The notes beneath the pieces are model-generated. The model did not search any database. It was not told the origin of the DNA and saw only the letters and a list, made by a program, of their open reading frames with translations. 64,000 nucleotides of DNA from Phycomyces nitens. Its lineage: Eukaryota > Mucoromycota > Mucoromycetes > Mucorales > Phycomycetaceae. Within the stretch, counting starts at the first letter, position 1; the number at the start of each line of letters is the position of its first letter. Of this stretch, positions 36,737 through 48,100 are shown piece by piece. Where the stretch lies: NCBI GenBank assembly GCA_022702545.1, contig JAHRBC010000002.1, positions 1,860,001 through 1,924,000 of the forward strand, written 5' to 3'. The position numbers and the translations under genes are program-made.

Positions 36737-37042
36737 TCAAGGAAGACAAGACCAAAGTGGTGATGCAGAGTACATTTTCCAAGTCGGATCCACCACCAAA
36801 CCAGAGGCGAGCACAGCGGTGGAAAGGTGGAGTAAAGCATTCGTAAAGTCGGCTGATGAGATGGAGTTGTAGGTGTGATTGTGATTGTGATTGTGATTGT
36901 AGTGTCTTTGAAAAAACTCGCTACTCAACCAATTTTCTAGTGTAATGATTTCGTCCAAGTACAGAGCCCCAGAAGAGGGGTCAATCTGGGCAGACAAGAT
37001 TTGGAGCCAGGGGAGGTCAGAATGGTCAAGAGAATCAGTCAT
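36737..37042 (-). CDS. possible small hypothetical protein
   Basis: A 101-codon frame starting MTDSLDHSDLPWLQILSAQ, with ALYLDEIITLENWLSSEFFQ and a His-Asn repeat encoded by a GTGATT microsatellite. The composition before the repeat is coding-like, with acidic and hydrophobic residues mixed. No family recognised. It may belong to a longer minus-strand gene with the open frame at 37225-37832. Low certainty. Confidence 0.3.
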   Translation of the reverse strand: MTDSLDHSDLPWLQILSAQIDPSSGALYLDEIITLENWLSSEFFQRHYNHNHNHNHTYNSISSADFTNALLHLSTAVLASGLVVDPTWKMYSASPLWSCLP

Positions 37043-37224
37043 GACAATAAGAAAGACTATCTTGCGAGAGAGAAGAGCGAGGGGAGTAAAAGATCCAAAA
37101 GAAATAATGGCAAGGTGAGAAAGAGTAGGGGGTGATACCAATGAATAGTTGTGTCTGCTGCAAAGAAGAAGTACAAAGGGCAAGTTGGGAAAAGATAATG
37201 TGGATAGACCAAGAAATTGATCAG

Positions 37225-37832
37225 GTTTTGCAAGGAAAACTCGATAATGAAGACATCATGGCTAAAGGCCCATATGATGAAAAGCTGTTGCCCACATTAA
37301 TACACTCGGTTAGTGGGAATGGTCTCCAGAAAAAGCCCAACCAGGAGATGGGCATATACTTTATTAAAGTCGGAGTCATCGACCTTGGACTTGAGACCTT
37401 GCGCTTAAGAGTCTGAATACGGCAAGATTCCTGGTCGAATTCTTCAGAGATAACATAGTCTAGGACGAGTACTATGGACTATGGACTATGGCCTTGTTGT
37501 CCAACAGCAGAGGAGGGGATATCGACATCTTCAGGAGGAAATGGTACCAAATCGTGCGCAACCAAATGGGAGCAACCACGGACACCACCAGATTCTCCTG
37601 CCAGATCTTGTAGAGGCATTGTCCGATCAGATTCCATAAAAGGTTGATAGTAGCTGCTCCCTTGGTTACATGAGACAGATATAACGTCTGTTACTGTCAT
37701 ATTTCGATCTGATATATATTTTCTGGTGCTTGTAACCAGGTCGCATAATGAATGTGGTATACACACCACAGTTGAGTGAAATACAGACTCTACAACTGAT
37801 CTCCGGTTACTACTTGCTAATGACCCCGGCAA
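37225..37832 (-). pseudogene. long open frame interrupted by one TAG, unknown
   Basis: One minus-strand frame is open from 37832 to about 37225 except for a TAG at about 37479. Before the stop: VTDVISVSCNQGSSYYQPF and HDLVPFPPEDVDIPSSAVG; after it: VLVLDYVISEEFDQESCRI and QTLKRKVSSPRSMTPTLI. The stop lies inside a 7-bp tandem repeat (CATAGTC, about three copies). No family recognised. Either a broken gene or a gene whose intron removes the stop. Confidence 0.3.
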
Positions 37833-37982
37833 GTTAACATCTCAATAGTTACACACCCCATATATACTTCACACTGCTACAGTGATAACCAACCCTTACA
37901 AAACGGGGACTTTAATTACAAGGGAATTTGAATAATAGTATATAAACCATCATAATATTCTTTCTTCAATAAAATAACACTC

Positions 37983-39290
37983 TCACAGTATTCTTGTTTT
38001 CCCACAAGATACCAATATCTCCATATACCTCACAATTGTTAGTTTATTTAGAGACCAGTCCTTTTCAACTCGCTGTTTCTCAACAAGTTTTAGAGCTTCC
38101 TCTATCGTAAAGCCCTTCTCCTTTTGAACATCAAGAATTTGATTAATGATAACTAACCGCCGAGAGTAGAACTGTCGTTCTATATAAAGTATTAGTAAAG
38201 AAAAACAAAATAAAATATTATGGTATTACCTTTCACATCTCTTCGCCAAGAGGACCCTTTTGTTCGGTTCAGCTCCATAACCGACGGAACACCAGGGCGC
38301 AGCCCAACAGACCATTCTTGCCAGAGGTCTGGCACTGAGTGGATATCCCTACTGAGAGAATATACCACATCGACTGGTTGTGTCTGTGTATTGCCGTAGG
38401 CGGGTGGGGGGTGCTGGTAAGGCTGTTGCATATTCCTGGAGCCAAAGAAGTAGCAAGCTTCTCGGAGCTGCCTGATGTCCTCGCGCAAGTCAATCACTGG
38501 TTGGCAATTATGGCATTCACTTGGCTGGGAACTATGCTGTTGGGCAAAGCCATTTTGCATGACCACTTGGTTACTGTCAATCTTGGAGTTCAAGCTCTGA
38601 AGCTGGCGGGAAACTAAGGGCATAGCCCTTTGAAGCTGGATATCCATTGGCTCCACGGCGACCTGACATGCAGCATTCATTGACCTCTCAAATGCAAGGA
38701 ACTCGGGATCGCGGAACAAGGCATTGTTGAAAACTGGATTGGCTCGATGCTCAGCCCGAAACATTACTGCATATTGCAAGACTATCTTGCGCATCGTCTT
38801 CAGAAGCTTCAAGAATGCTTGGGCAGAGATTGAGTTCTCGCAAACTATTCCTTCAGCAACTTGCACAAGCAGCTCGTCCACCTGGGGGAACACCTTCTTC
38901 TGCAGACTTTCGGATGGGCACACATTTCCTCGAGGGATCCAGAATTGTCCCTTCTCTTCTGGGAAGCCGTTGATAATCCGGATCGATCTCCATGGGAGAG
39001 AAGTTAGGTAATAGGTTTCCATGCTTTGCATGTTCCAGCGTCCACGCCTCCGCATTTGGTCTTCAGTTGCACCATCAATCTCGGCATAGCGTGCACCATT
39101 GCCACGGCCGGCGTGAGTCATCTTGCTGCCATTGATATTCCAGGCTTTAAACACCCTGTTTGTTGCATCCAACTGGCTGCTGTAGCCATCTTGTTGTGAT
39201 GGCCACCTTTAGGTTATACCAGTGCCAGTGTAACATTAAAAGTAAATGCAGGGAGCAGAATGCGAGCCACAAGATTACGTATTACTTGTA
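37983..39290 (-). mobile_element. 3' half of a Crypton-type tyrosine recombinase with GCR1_C domain
   Basis: From about 39190 downwards the minus strand reads NRVFKAWNINGSKMTHAGRG, EDQMRRRGRWNMQSMETYYL and TSLPWRSIRIINGFPEEKGQ: the C-terminal catalytic region of Crypton/Ndc10-like tyrosine recombinases (His, Arg and the Tyr in METYYL). It continues without a stop to a coiled region and then, across a 50-nt intron (38229-38180), to a GCR1_C DNA-binding domain (DIHSVPDLWQEWSVGLRPG, PSVMELNRTKGSSWRRDVKE, QFYSRRLVIINQILD) ending at 37983. Upstream of 39190 the preceding part is recognisable only across several frame changes (for example WHWYNLKV), and the N-terminal half is gone. About 390 residues remain intact. 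The piece could be a fossil or a retained DNA-binding protein. Confidence 0.72.
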
Positions 39291-40746
39291 GGATGTATTT
39301 TGCCTGAATACTTCTTCTCTTTATGCATCACATTTACATGATTAAAATCACTAATTATTGAGTCATCTTTTTCCCTACTTAGTGGCAAACCTATTCATTA
39401 CCAACATATGAAAAACATTATCGTCTAGATTGAATTATATATTATGTGATGTACAAAAGGTGTCAAACATGGATTCCTGTTCATGACAATCATCTCTTTC
39501 TTGCTTTAGTTTCTGACATCCAAAGAAAAAACTAAATGAGACACCTCTTTATACTTTATCTATTAGCTTTGATTAGTATTTTTGTTAATTCACATGGTCC
39601 ATTACTTGCTTTCCCCTGTGTCTATTCAACGATATTCCCAATGTAAGGGTTGTTGTTGGCTGGAATTCTCTTTTTTTGGTTCACCTTATACGACGATAAG
39701 AAAAGTCAAAAACTAATTGATCTGTGCTCAACAGAAATAGAGCCAAGAAATACCAACAGTGAGATAAAGTTCCTGTAATTAAACAAAAAATATCTCGGTC
39801 AGCAAAGTTATCCTTGAACTTGTTTAGCACACGAGTATAAATCAACAGAAAGATGTTTATACAATCGGGCTGGCCATGATTGATTTGCATGGATCTCTGT
39901 ATAGATTATTCCAATACGAGGATGCTTGGTAACCTTGATTCCAACAAAAGATGATATCTTTCTGCCAAGAGGCGAAGATGACCTCCATGAATTCCTCTTT
40001 TATGACACAATAGATCAAATGTGAAAAAAGGATCTAAAGGTTCAAGAGAGTATGAGCCTCTGTAGCGATGACAGCCAGCATAAAATCTCGGATGCAACCA
40101 CTACCACAAAGAGATACTCCCTTTCCATCACCAAAATACTTCATACCAAGACAAAGCTATGCAAAACAGGGGAAAAGTAAGTAAAATAGATATGGTTAGA
40201 CGTAGATGAACAAGTAGCGATTTATAATGAATTTGTTGGATTTGGTTTGCCAAGAAGAATAGTTACTCTTTTGAACATTTCTTTAAAAGTACTTTAGTTT
40301 TTGATCTTATATGTATATTTTAAAAAAATGTTAATTACTAAAAATCACTTTATAAATTATGCATGTGGTATTTTGAACTGTTAGGGACCAGATGTTATTG
40401 CTCAATGTCGGACCAAAAGTCACTCATGAGCCCCGCAAAATGTATTAAGCGTTTAAAAAATATCAGAGAAACGTCGTGTTCGAATCATTAGCAGATCTTT
40501 AACTCATTGTAGATAAGTGTAAAGAAAAGTGAATGCCTTTGATACCAACCTTTATAATTATTTACATTGATTGACTACAACTAATAATAATAAAAAAAGT
40601 CACTTGTACAAACACAATAGATTTACGACTCAAAATGCAGTGCCATTTGTGAAAAATAAATCCATTTGTTTTATTACGTCATCTTTTGATCGCTATAATA
40701 GTATATTCCTTTCCTGCGTCCTTTTTTTGTTATTATTAAAAGGACC
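39291..40746. other. gene-poor region upstream of RS-Hub1
   Basis: No intact gene. Two short minus frames (39681-39890 and 39906-40097) have coding-like stretches (FTFDLLCHKRGIHGGHLRLL) but no recognised family. The end, from about 40560, is probably the promoter of the RS-Hub1 gene. Confidence 0.4.
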
Positions 40747-41572
40747 ATGTTACGATTCAAAAAGCACGACCAAGGTACAGATGTTTGGCATCCTTAAAAA
40801 GCTCTCTTTTATTATTATTATTCTGATCCCTGAATTTAGAGGAATCCTCTTCTAGCCCCAAACCATCGGGCGATCGTACCGATCAAGAGGGGAAACACAG
40901 CAGCCGAACACATCGCTCATCCCATCGATCCCGCTCGCCTCGCAGAGATCGATCGCCTCGTAGAGATCGATCCCCTCGCAAAGAGCGTTCCTCGCACAGA
41001 AGTCGATCGCCTCGCAAAGAACGTTCCTCACACAGAAGTCGATCACCTCGTAAAGAACGTTCCTCACACAAAAGTCGATCGCCTCGTCGAGATGACCGTC
41101 ATTCAAGACGATCGAGATCAAGATCACCCAAGAAAACCAAAACTCCTCGTACACGCAGCAAATCTCCTCCAAAAAAGACAAAGGTTGAAAAGGTAAATAC
41201 AGTAGCTTGGTAATGCTGCTATTTAAAAGGTGTTAAAAGATGATCCATAGCCCAAGGCTGCTGTAGTGGGCCAGCCTAGATACAGTTTGATTGAGCTTGA
41301 GGTCAATGATCGATTGGGCAAAAAAGTTCGTGTAAAGTGTAGCCCCACAGACACTGTGGGTGACTTTAAGAAATTGGTGGCAGCTCAGATTGGTACAGAG
41401 CCCCAAAAGATTGTGTTAAAGAAGTGGTATAAAGAGTTCAAGGACCATATCACATTGAGCGATTGTAAGTATTCTGAAATGAGTTTGAATGAAGTGACTA
41501 ATGAGTTTTTTTTTTGGCTATTTTGCAGATGAACTCAACAATGGAATGAACTTGGAACTGTACTACAGATAA
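40747..41572 (+). CDS. HUB1: Hub1/UBL5 ubiquitin-like protein with an N-terminal RS domain
   Basis: Four exons (40747-40774, 40840-41192, 41251-41464, 41529-41572) join in phase to 212 aa. The last about 73 residues are a canonical Hub1/UBL5: [56 protein letters not shown], and the C-terminal [13 protein letters not shown] with the usual Tyr-Tyr-X end instead of Gly-Gly. Upstream, exon 2 encodes a dense RS region ([20 protein letters not shown] and further [12 protein letters not shown] units) built on a 36-bp tandem repeat at 40968-41075, then a Lys-rich linker ([19 protein letters not shown]). Hub1 binds Snu66 and Prp5/Prp38-type factors non-covalently and modulates splice-site choice; RS domains bind other SR proteins. 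The start exon [10 protein letters not shown] is the weakest part of the model; an extra upstream exon is possible. Confidence 0.88.
40968..41075 (+). repeat. 36-bp tandem repeat, three units, in the RS coding region
   Basis: Three consecutive 36-bp units (40968-41003, 41004-41039, 41040-41075) differ at only a few bases. Each encodes [12 protein letters not shown] or [12 protein letters not shown]. Being a multiple of three, copy number can change without breaking the frame. Confidence 0.9.
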
Positions 41573-42821
41573 TAGCATTGATGAGATTTAGACTGCTGGG
41601 AATTTAATTAAATAACGTATGAATAATAATATGGGCCAACAGGCGAGTGATATATTTTCATACAGAGCAGCATTAGCTCCAATCTACAGGAAAATAGCGG
41701 TTTAGATCAAGAATAAATATATATATATATGTATATTGTATGACAGGATAAATACATCCGGACCTATTGGTACTATTCCCATCTTAAAAGTTTGTTGAGA
41801 TTATAAGAATAGGTCCTTGGGACATTGAGCAGCTTTATATTTATCCGGAATGTGGAGTACGATCTTGAGCCCAGATATCAAGATCGAAAGGTACTACAAG
41901 GAAATAGAGGCCTTGGAGAGTCTGCAGATCAAATTCTGGCACCTGTAAATTATTATTGTTCTACAACACCATCCCATTTACAGCACACAATTAAGCCTAC
42001 CAAAAAAAAGGGGGGGATTTTTTCAATACAAACACTTCTTTTTGAAAAACTAATAATCGTTGTACTTTAACCATGGAAAATGTGTAATGACATCAAATTA
42101 AATTCAAGTATTGAATTGAACAGTGTCGGGTTATCCATTTCCCTGGTTGGACTTTGAGGATAAATATTCAGATCCATTGAGATTTAATATTAAACCTATC
42201 AGAAATTAATGCCAAGTACGACATAATCTGGGGTAAGCTGAATGTATTTGACAAAAACCAATTCGATTGGGATATCTGGAATGATATTGTGGTGGAGAAT
42301 TATAGATTGGCTTTCGTTTTTTTCTTTTTTCGAATAGGCTCTTGAAATACAAATCAATGTGTATTCCATATCTTTAAATGTAACCAGGTCCGAGCCATAG
42401 GTCTCTAGCTTCTTTATATGCTGACATAAGAAATTACTTTAAAAGATATCTTAGTGGTACTATCAGAATATCCTGACTGATATTCTGTTAATGTGAGAAT
42501 AAGCGTTGTAGACATTGATTTATTGTGTGATCTACTCCAACAAATTCTCAATGATTACCAATACTTACAACCCATTCATCTGCTCTCTTTGAAACTGAAA
42601 TCAATAGCAGCCAAATCAGATTCTATAGTGTTTCAAAGAAGTATATTGACTTTTATTGAAACCAATACAAACAGAAACAATCGCGGCCTTTGCGCAACAT
42701 GAAAGCATGGCCTTGTTGGACAAGCATTTTCCATTTTTGGCAATGTGAGAAATAAAATCCTACATAAAACCGTACCTTTGAGCCTTGGTTTGCCTTTCTT
42801 CTTACTCTTCATATTCCCCTC
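41573..42821. other. intergenic with fragments of a decayed gene
   Basis: Plus-strand pieces in different frames look coding-like: MWSTILSPDIKIERYYKEI and EALESLQIKFWHL near 41850-41945, VSGYPFPWLDFEDKYSDPL near 42122-42185, and ISVVDIDLLCDLLQQILND near 42500. Many stops intervene. No family recognised. The last 100 bp is the CT-rich promoter of the acyl-CoA synthetase. Confidence 0.35.
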
Positions 42822-44988
42822 ATGTCTACAGCAAACTCCCAGTCCCCAGCTGCAATCGCCAAGCAAAGATTGGAGGCAATTTCCAAGCAGGTGTCTCCTC
42901 TTGGTCAGTCTGCAGACCAGCCATACAATGAGCAATGTAAGTCCAGGGCTAATGGTTGAATAAACCAGCTCTAACCTTGTCTTCAGTGCGTATCCATCGC
43001 AGACCAAACCAGACCACATACGCAACCCCTCTTACTCCCCTCCGTTTCTTGCTGAGAAGTGCAATGGTCCATGGCACCAAGACTGCCGTTATCCACCGTA
43101 GCCGCTCGTACAACTACCAGACATTTGCAGATCGAGTCAGACGCCTGTCCAGTGTCCTCATCAATGATTACAATGTGAAAAAGGGCGATCGTGTTGGGAT
43201 CCTGTGTCAAAATATCCCGGCAGCTTTGGAGGGAACCTATGCCATTCCATTCACAGGAGCCATTCTTGTTCCCCTCAATACTCGTCTCGCCCCACGAGAA
43301 CTTGATTATATCATTGACCATTCAGGAATCTCTGTCCTCTTGGTCCAAGACGAACTGTTTGAAAAACTCTCCGAGCAATCAAAGGCCAACCTCAAATTAA
43401 TTCCAGTATCCGATTCAGACGATGTTCAGTCTGACCCATTCGAGCAGCTCTTGGACCGCTGTACCAACCCCTATTCCTGGGATCAACTTTACCTTCCCGA
43501 GGATGAGAATTCAGTCATCTCTCTAAACTACACTTCTGGTTCAACCGGAAGACCAAAGGGTGTCATGGTCACCCACAAAGGCTCATATCTCCATTCTCTC
43601 GCCCTGACTATTCACAACAGACTAAACTCTGAGAGTATTTATATGTGGACCCTTCCACTGTTCCACTGCAATGGTTAGTAATATTTGTGGATATTGAGAG
43701 AATAAGAAAACTCAATTGTGTGTATTAGGATGGGGATACCCATGGGGTGTTGTTCTTGTTGGTGGCGCCCAGGTTATGTTGAACAAGCTCGATTATGGCT
43801 ATATCTGGAAGCTGCTTATCGAGACAGGGATTACACATTATGCAGCAGCCCCTACTGTCCAGAACGAGATCTGCAGTCATCCCACAGCCAGAAGACTTCC
43901 ACAGGAAGTTCGTGTTGTCAGTGGTGGTAAGCTCTAGGTTCTTGTGTATTAGATTTGTGGCTTTAAACTGTTTTGATTTTCTCTATGCAGGGTCAGCACT
44001 CTCCAGCACACTTGTCAAACGAATGACATCTCTGAACCTTCAACCCCTTCAGGTGTACGGTCTTACCGAGACATATGGTCCAGCTGTGATGAGCTATGAT
44101 ATCAGCTCTCTTGAAGATCTTCCCGAGAACGAGAGAAATGGACGTCTTGCTCGCCAAGGTTTCAACACTGTAGTAACTGATGAATTGCGTATTCTCAACC
44201 GTGACACCGTCAAGGATGTTGCACCAAATGGAAAGGAGATTGGCGAGATTTGTCTCACAGGAAATAACACCATGCTTGGTTACTACCGGGATCCAGTAGA
44301 GACCGAAAAAGCATTCAAGCACGGCGTGTTTTGGACAGGAGATCTGGCTGTCCGCCACCCTGATGGGTCTATTGAGATTGTGGACCGTAGCAAGGATGTC
44401 ATTGTCTCTGGTGGTGAAAATATCAGCTCTATTGAAGTCGAGAGTGCAATTGTACAGATGAAAGAGGTGTCAGAATGGTAGGTTACAAGTAGGCTGTCTT
44501 GTGTCTTGCTAACCTTTGACTCTAGTGCTATCGTGGCCTGCCCTGATCCCAAGTGGGGTGAGCGTCCCTTTGCCTTTGTTATTCTTAGAGAAGGAGAAAA
44601 GATAGACCAAAAGGATGTCCTTATTCACTGCAAGAACACCTTGGCTGGTTACAAGGTAGGACAAACCAAAACGAGAGATCGAATCTGTCTTAACCTATTC
44701 TGGGGGTTTTTTTTAGTGTCCCGAGGGAGTTGCCTTTGTAGACTCATTACCGAGAACAAGGTAAGATTCTTTTTAGGCTTTAGATTGCAAATCAATGTTC
44801 TAGTCTAACCACCTAAATCATCATTTTGCTTTGGACCATTCAGTACAGGTAAGAATATCGAGAGTTGGGCATTGGCGAGTGTTTTATAGACATTTTACTC
44901 ATTATTATTTTCATTTAATTTAGGCAAGGTACAAAAGTACATTCTGCGAGACGAACTCTGGAAGAACTACGAGAAGCGTATCAACTAA
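42822..44988 (+). CDS. AMP-dependent acyl-CoA synthetase/ligase
   Basis: Eight exons (42822-42936, 42987-43673, 43729-43926, 43991-44477, 44526-44655, 44717-44760, 44844-44848, 44924-44988) give 576 aa. Landmarks of the ANL adenylating family: YTSGSTGRPKGVMVTHKG (P-loop), MWTLPLFHCNGWGYPWG, VYGLTETYGP (A5), GVFWTGDLAVRHPDGSIEI and DRSKDVIVSGGENISSIEVE (hinge and A8), and the catalytic Lys in TGKVQKYILRDELWKNY (A10). The N-terminus (ATPLTPLRFLLRSAMVHG) resembles plant AAE/short- to medium-chain acyl-activating enzymes. It activates a carboxylic acid with ATP and transfers it to CoA; the chain length cannot be told. No PTS1 at the C-terminus (KRIN). Exon 7 has just 5 nt. Its 3' end faces FKS with 127 bp between stops. 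Confidence 0.92.
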
Positions 44989-45115
44989 AAGACCACTTTA
45001 TATACATATTACATATGGGTTGGACATCTTTAACCCGATCAACATCAAAAAGCATTTATTTAAAAATAAAAACAATATATATAAATATCTACAGCTATCA
45101 AGTGTGCGTGTTCTT
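44989..45115. terminator. convergent 3' ends of the acyl-CoA synthetase and FKS genes
   Basis: 127 bp between two facing stop codons. Contains AATAAA-type signals on the plus strand (AAAATAAAAACAA near 45063) and an AT-rich stretch. The two transcripts probably overlap at their 3' ends. Confidence 0.5.
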
Positions 45116-48100
45116 TTAGATAGGAAGTTCAAGGTTGAAGGCTATACGAGATGCAACTATAGAGGGGGCAGCCAACAGACCAAGAAACATAAAAGCAAAG
45201 CAAGTCAGCAAGGAACCATAGAGCATACAGATACGCCGTCTTTTCTGCTGTTGAACAGCGGAATATATTGGTTCTCGAATCTGCATACTGGGTCGTAGCC
45301 AAAACAGCATCAAGGAGTGCCACTTGTTGATTCCAGGAACAAGGCAAATCATGAAAAGGAATATCATAATAAAATGGGTCAAGACAAAGTCGGCTGAAAA
45401 CAGGCTCATCTCAACCACTTTACAAACAAATTCACGGAGGGGTTGGGTCATCACATACCATCCAAGCTACAAAAAGAATAGAATGAGAACAATCATCAAG
45501 AGTGCTGTTGAAAGAAATCAGAACACTTACCCCACGTCCATGCCATCGGCCTGTCCACCATCCTTGGTTGCTTCCATCCTGCTGGAACTCTCGGGTAAGT
45601 AAACAGACTGTGATCATCTTGAAAATGAACCTCTGGACAGATGAAACAGCAATCATTCCCAGGATTGTTCTTGGCAAACTCCATTCTTCGAGAAAGTAAA
45701 AGAGCTCAAAGAATCCAATAAAATTGATGACAGCCCAAGCATGAGCAGCTCCAGCAACCGTTGCACCAAATTTTACACTGCAACAAAGAGAAGCCAGGAT
45801 TCCACCTAAAAGAGACACACAGAACAGGATGACTAGGGCACCAGCATTCATGACAAGGGGCAAGACGGCAATGGCGGCTATTCTGATCAACCCACTCAAA
45901 TCGTTGCTATCTTGGTCATCTGCTGATATGTCGAAGCTTCGGGTAAATAGATAGGCAACAACACAGCCTACTGCAAGAAAAAAAGGAACAACAATCTCGG
46001 AGAAGAATACAACGCTGAATCTTGCCCGTGATTGATGCTGTTTGTTCCAAGCCTTGGGGGAATCGCCAAGCTGTCTGATCTTAACACCAGTTGTTCGCAT
46101 ACGAGAGAACCGACAGTATCCGATCCATGAGCTTGAATGAGTTTTTCCGTTTCCACGAGACAGCCAGCGTAATAGATCACGATAATCTATCAGAAAGTCC
46201 CCCATTGAGAACTGATGTGGGTTGAAAAAGAATGGAGACATCATCAATGCAATCACAGTAATCCAAAAGTATATATAATGAGGTGCCCAGATGACAAGAG
46301 AACCAAAAAGGAGGATAAGGGTACTGCGTGCCCCAACGTATATACTCGAGTCTGCAAATCGAGAATATAATAGCGTGAATGGTAGTCGAGTTGTAGCAAA
46401 TCCACGGCCAGTGCCAATATATCTTGCTCCACCAAATGTAAGATTGTTCAGGATTGCACTTGCGTACGTTTGGGTGACAAATATCTCAAAGAACGGAGAA
46501 AGAGAAACAATATGCTTGCACAGGCGACTGGTGGCTCTCATAAACCCACGCTCGGTCAGTTCTTGCAGAAATAGTGGCAAGAAAGATATAAAGAACACTG
46601 CAAAGATTGAAATAACAACACGCTTCAGCCAGTTGTGGATAGGAACCAAGTCATAGCAGCCATCTGGTGTACGGGGTGCTTCTGGAGGTGCGTCCTTGTC
46701 AAATTCACAGACTGTCAAAGAGACACTCATTGATGCCAGAAAAAGTAGAACGATCATAAACATGTGGACGGAGAGCATGATAAAGATATTGTTGATGTGG
46801 AATCCGGGATGGGCATAGTAGAACGTCAGGAACCGGTCAAGAGGAAGTTGAGTCCCAATGTAATAGTATTCTCTAGAAAGCATCTGCTCTCCCATACCAG
46901 TGCCAATCTTTGTAACAAAATTAAGAATTGATCCAAACCCAAGGTCACGACCTTTTCCACATTGGTAGTATTCGATATGTTTGATTCTTCCTCCACGTTC
47001 GAATGCATTCATTCCGGCATAAATATCTTCATTCAGGTGAAGTCCTTTTTGTGCTTTGCTTACACCTCCACGAGTTGTCATGAATATTGCATTCAAAAAG
47101 TCTGGGTGTCCATAATGCAGCTAAAAATGTAGCATATGTTATTGTAAGAATCAAATAGTCTTCCTAATCATTTTGTTTAAACGCCTTAAATTACCTTTCC
47201 TCCAATAGTTGCCATGATACGTTGAGTCAAGGTGCCAAAAGTTTGCTCTTTACCAGCCGCAACATCACCAAGAACACCAATGTTTTCTGAAAATATATAC
47301 TCTCTTGCTCCAACAATAGCAACAGGACCAGTGGAAAATCCCGAATCAACATACGGAGACTCATCTGGAACATGGTTATTTTCGAATTCGCTAAGAACAT
47401 TGCGGATCTTGAGACACTCTTCTAGATAATTATCTTGGTTTGCATCGACAAGTTGAAGATATTCTCCACGATGGTAAATAAGGGCTGTGTTTTGATTGTC
47501 TGATTTTCCATCGCCAAGAATAGGATTTCCGGGAAGGCGAATACGGTATTTTGGAGTGCGTTTACCATTAGGTTGAACCAAACTATGGCCATCAATCAAT
47601 ACCGAATAAAAGACATTCTTCTTCTTTCCGTCTTCATCTTGACTTTTTTCCTCCTCAAGATAGGCAATCTGAAGATTTGGGTAAGCTTTCAATATATATT
47701 CCACGTTTTCCAACTCTTCTTTTCCAAAAGCTGCATATCGCTGCATAGCAATCAAAAACCGAAACTTTCGGTTGGCCATTTGCTCCAGATCAGATTCAAG
47801 TTTTTCAAAGCTTAGTGGATTTGCCATAAATTCCGGATTCTCCACTCGATAGAGTAGCTTCAAGGCACTCTGATAATTCATAAATCCAGTAATCGTTCGG
47901 TAAAGCGTCTGAGACCTGAGAGATGCCCATATACGGGTGCGAAGGGTGTACTCGGGAGCCGAAGACTTGAATCCAACGCAATAAAAGGGCAAATCGTCAA
48001 TCTTGTGTTGCGATCTCGCCTTTTCAGAGCTACTTCCAGACTTGCTACTAGAATCAGATTTTGATACACTATGGCTTTCTGACTCGGTAGTATCTTCGTC

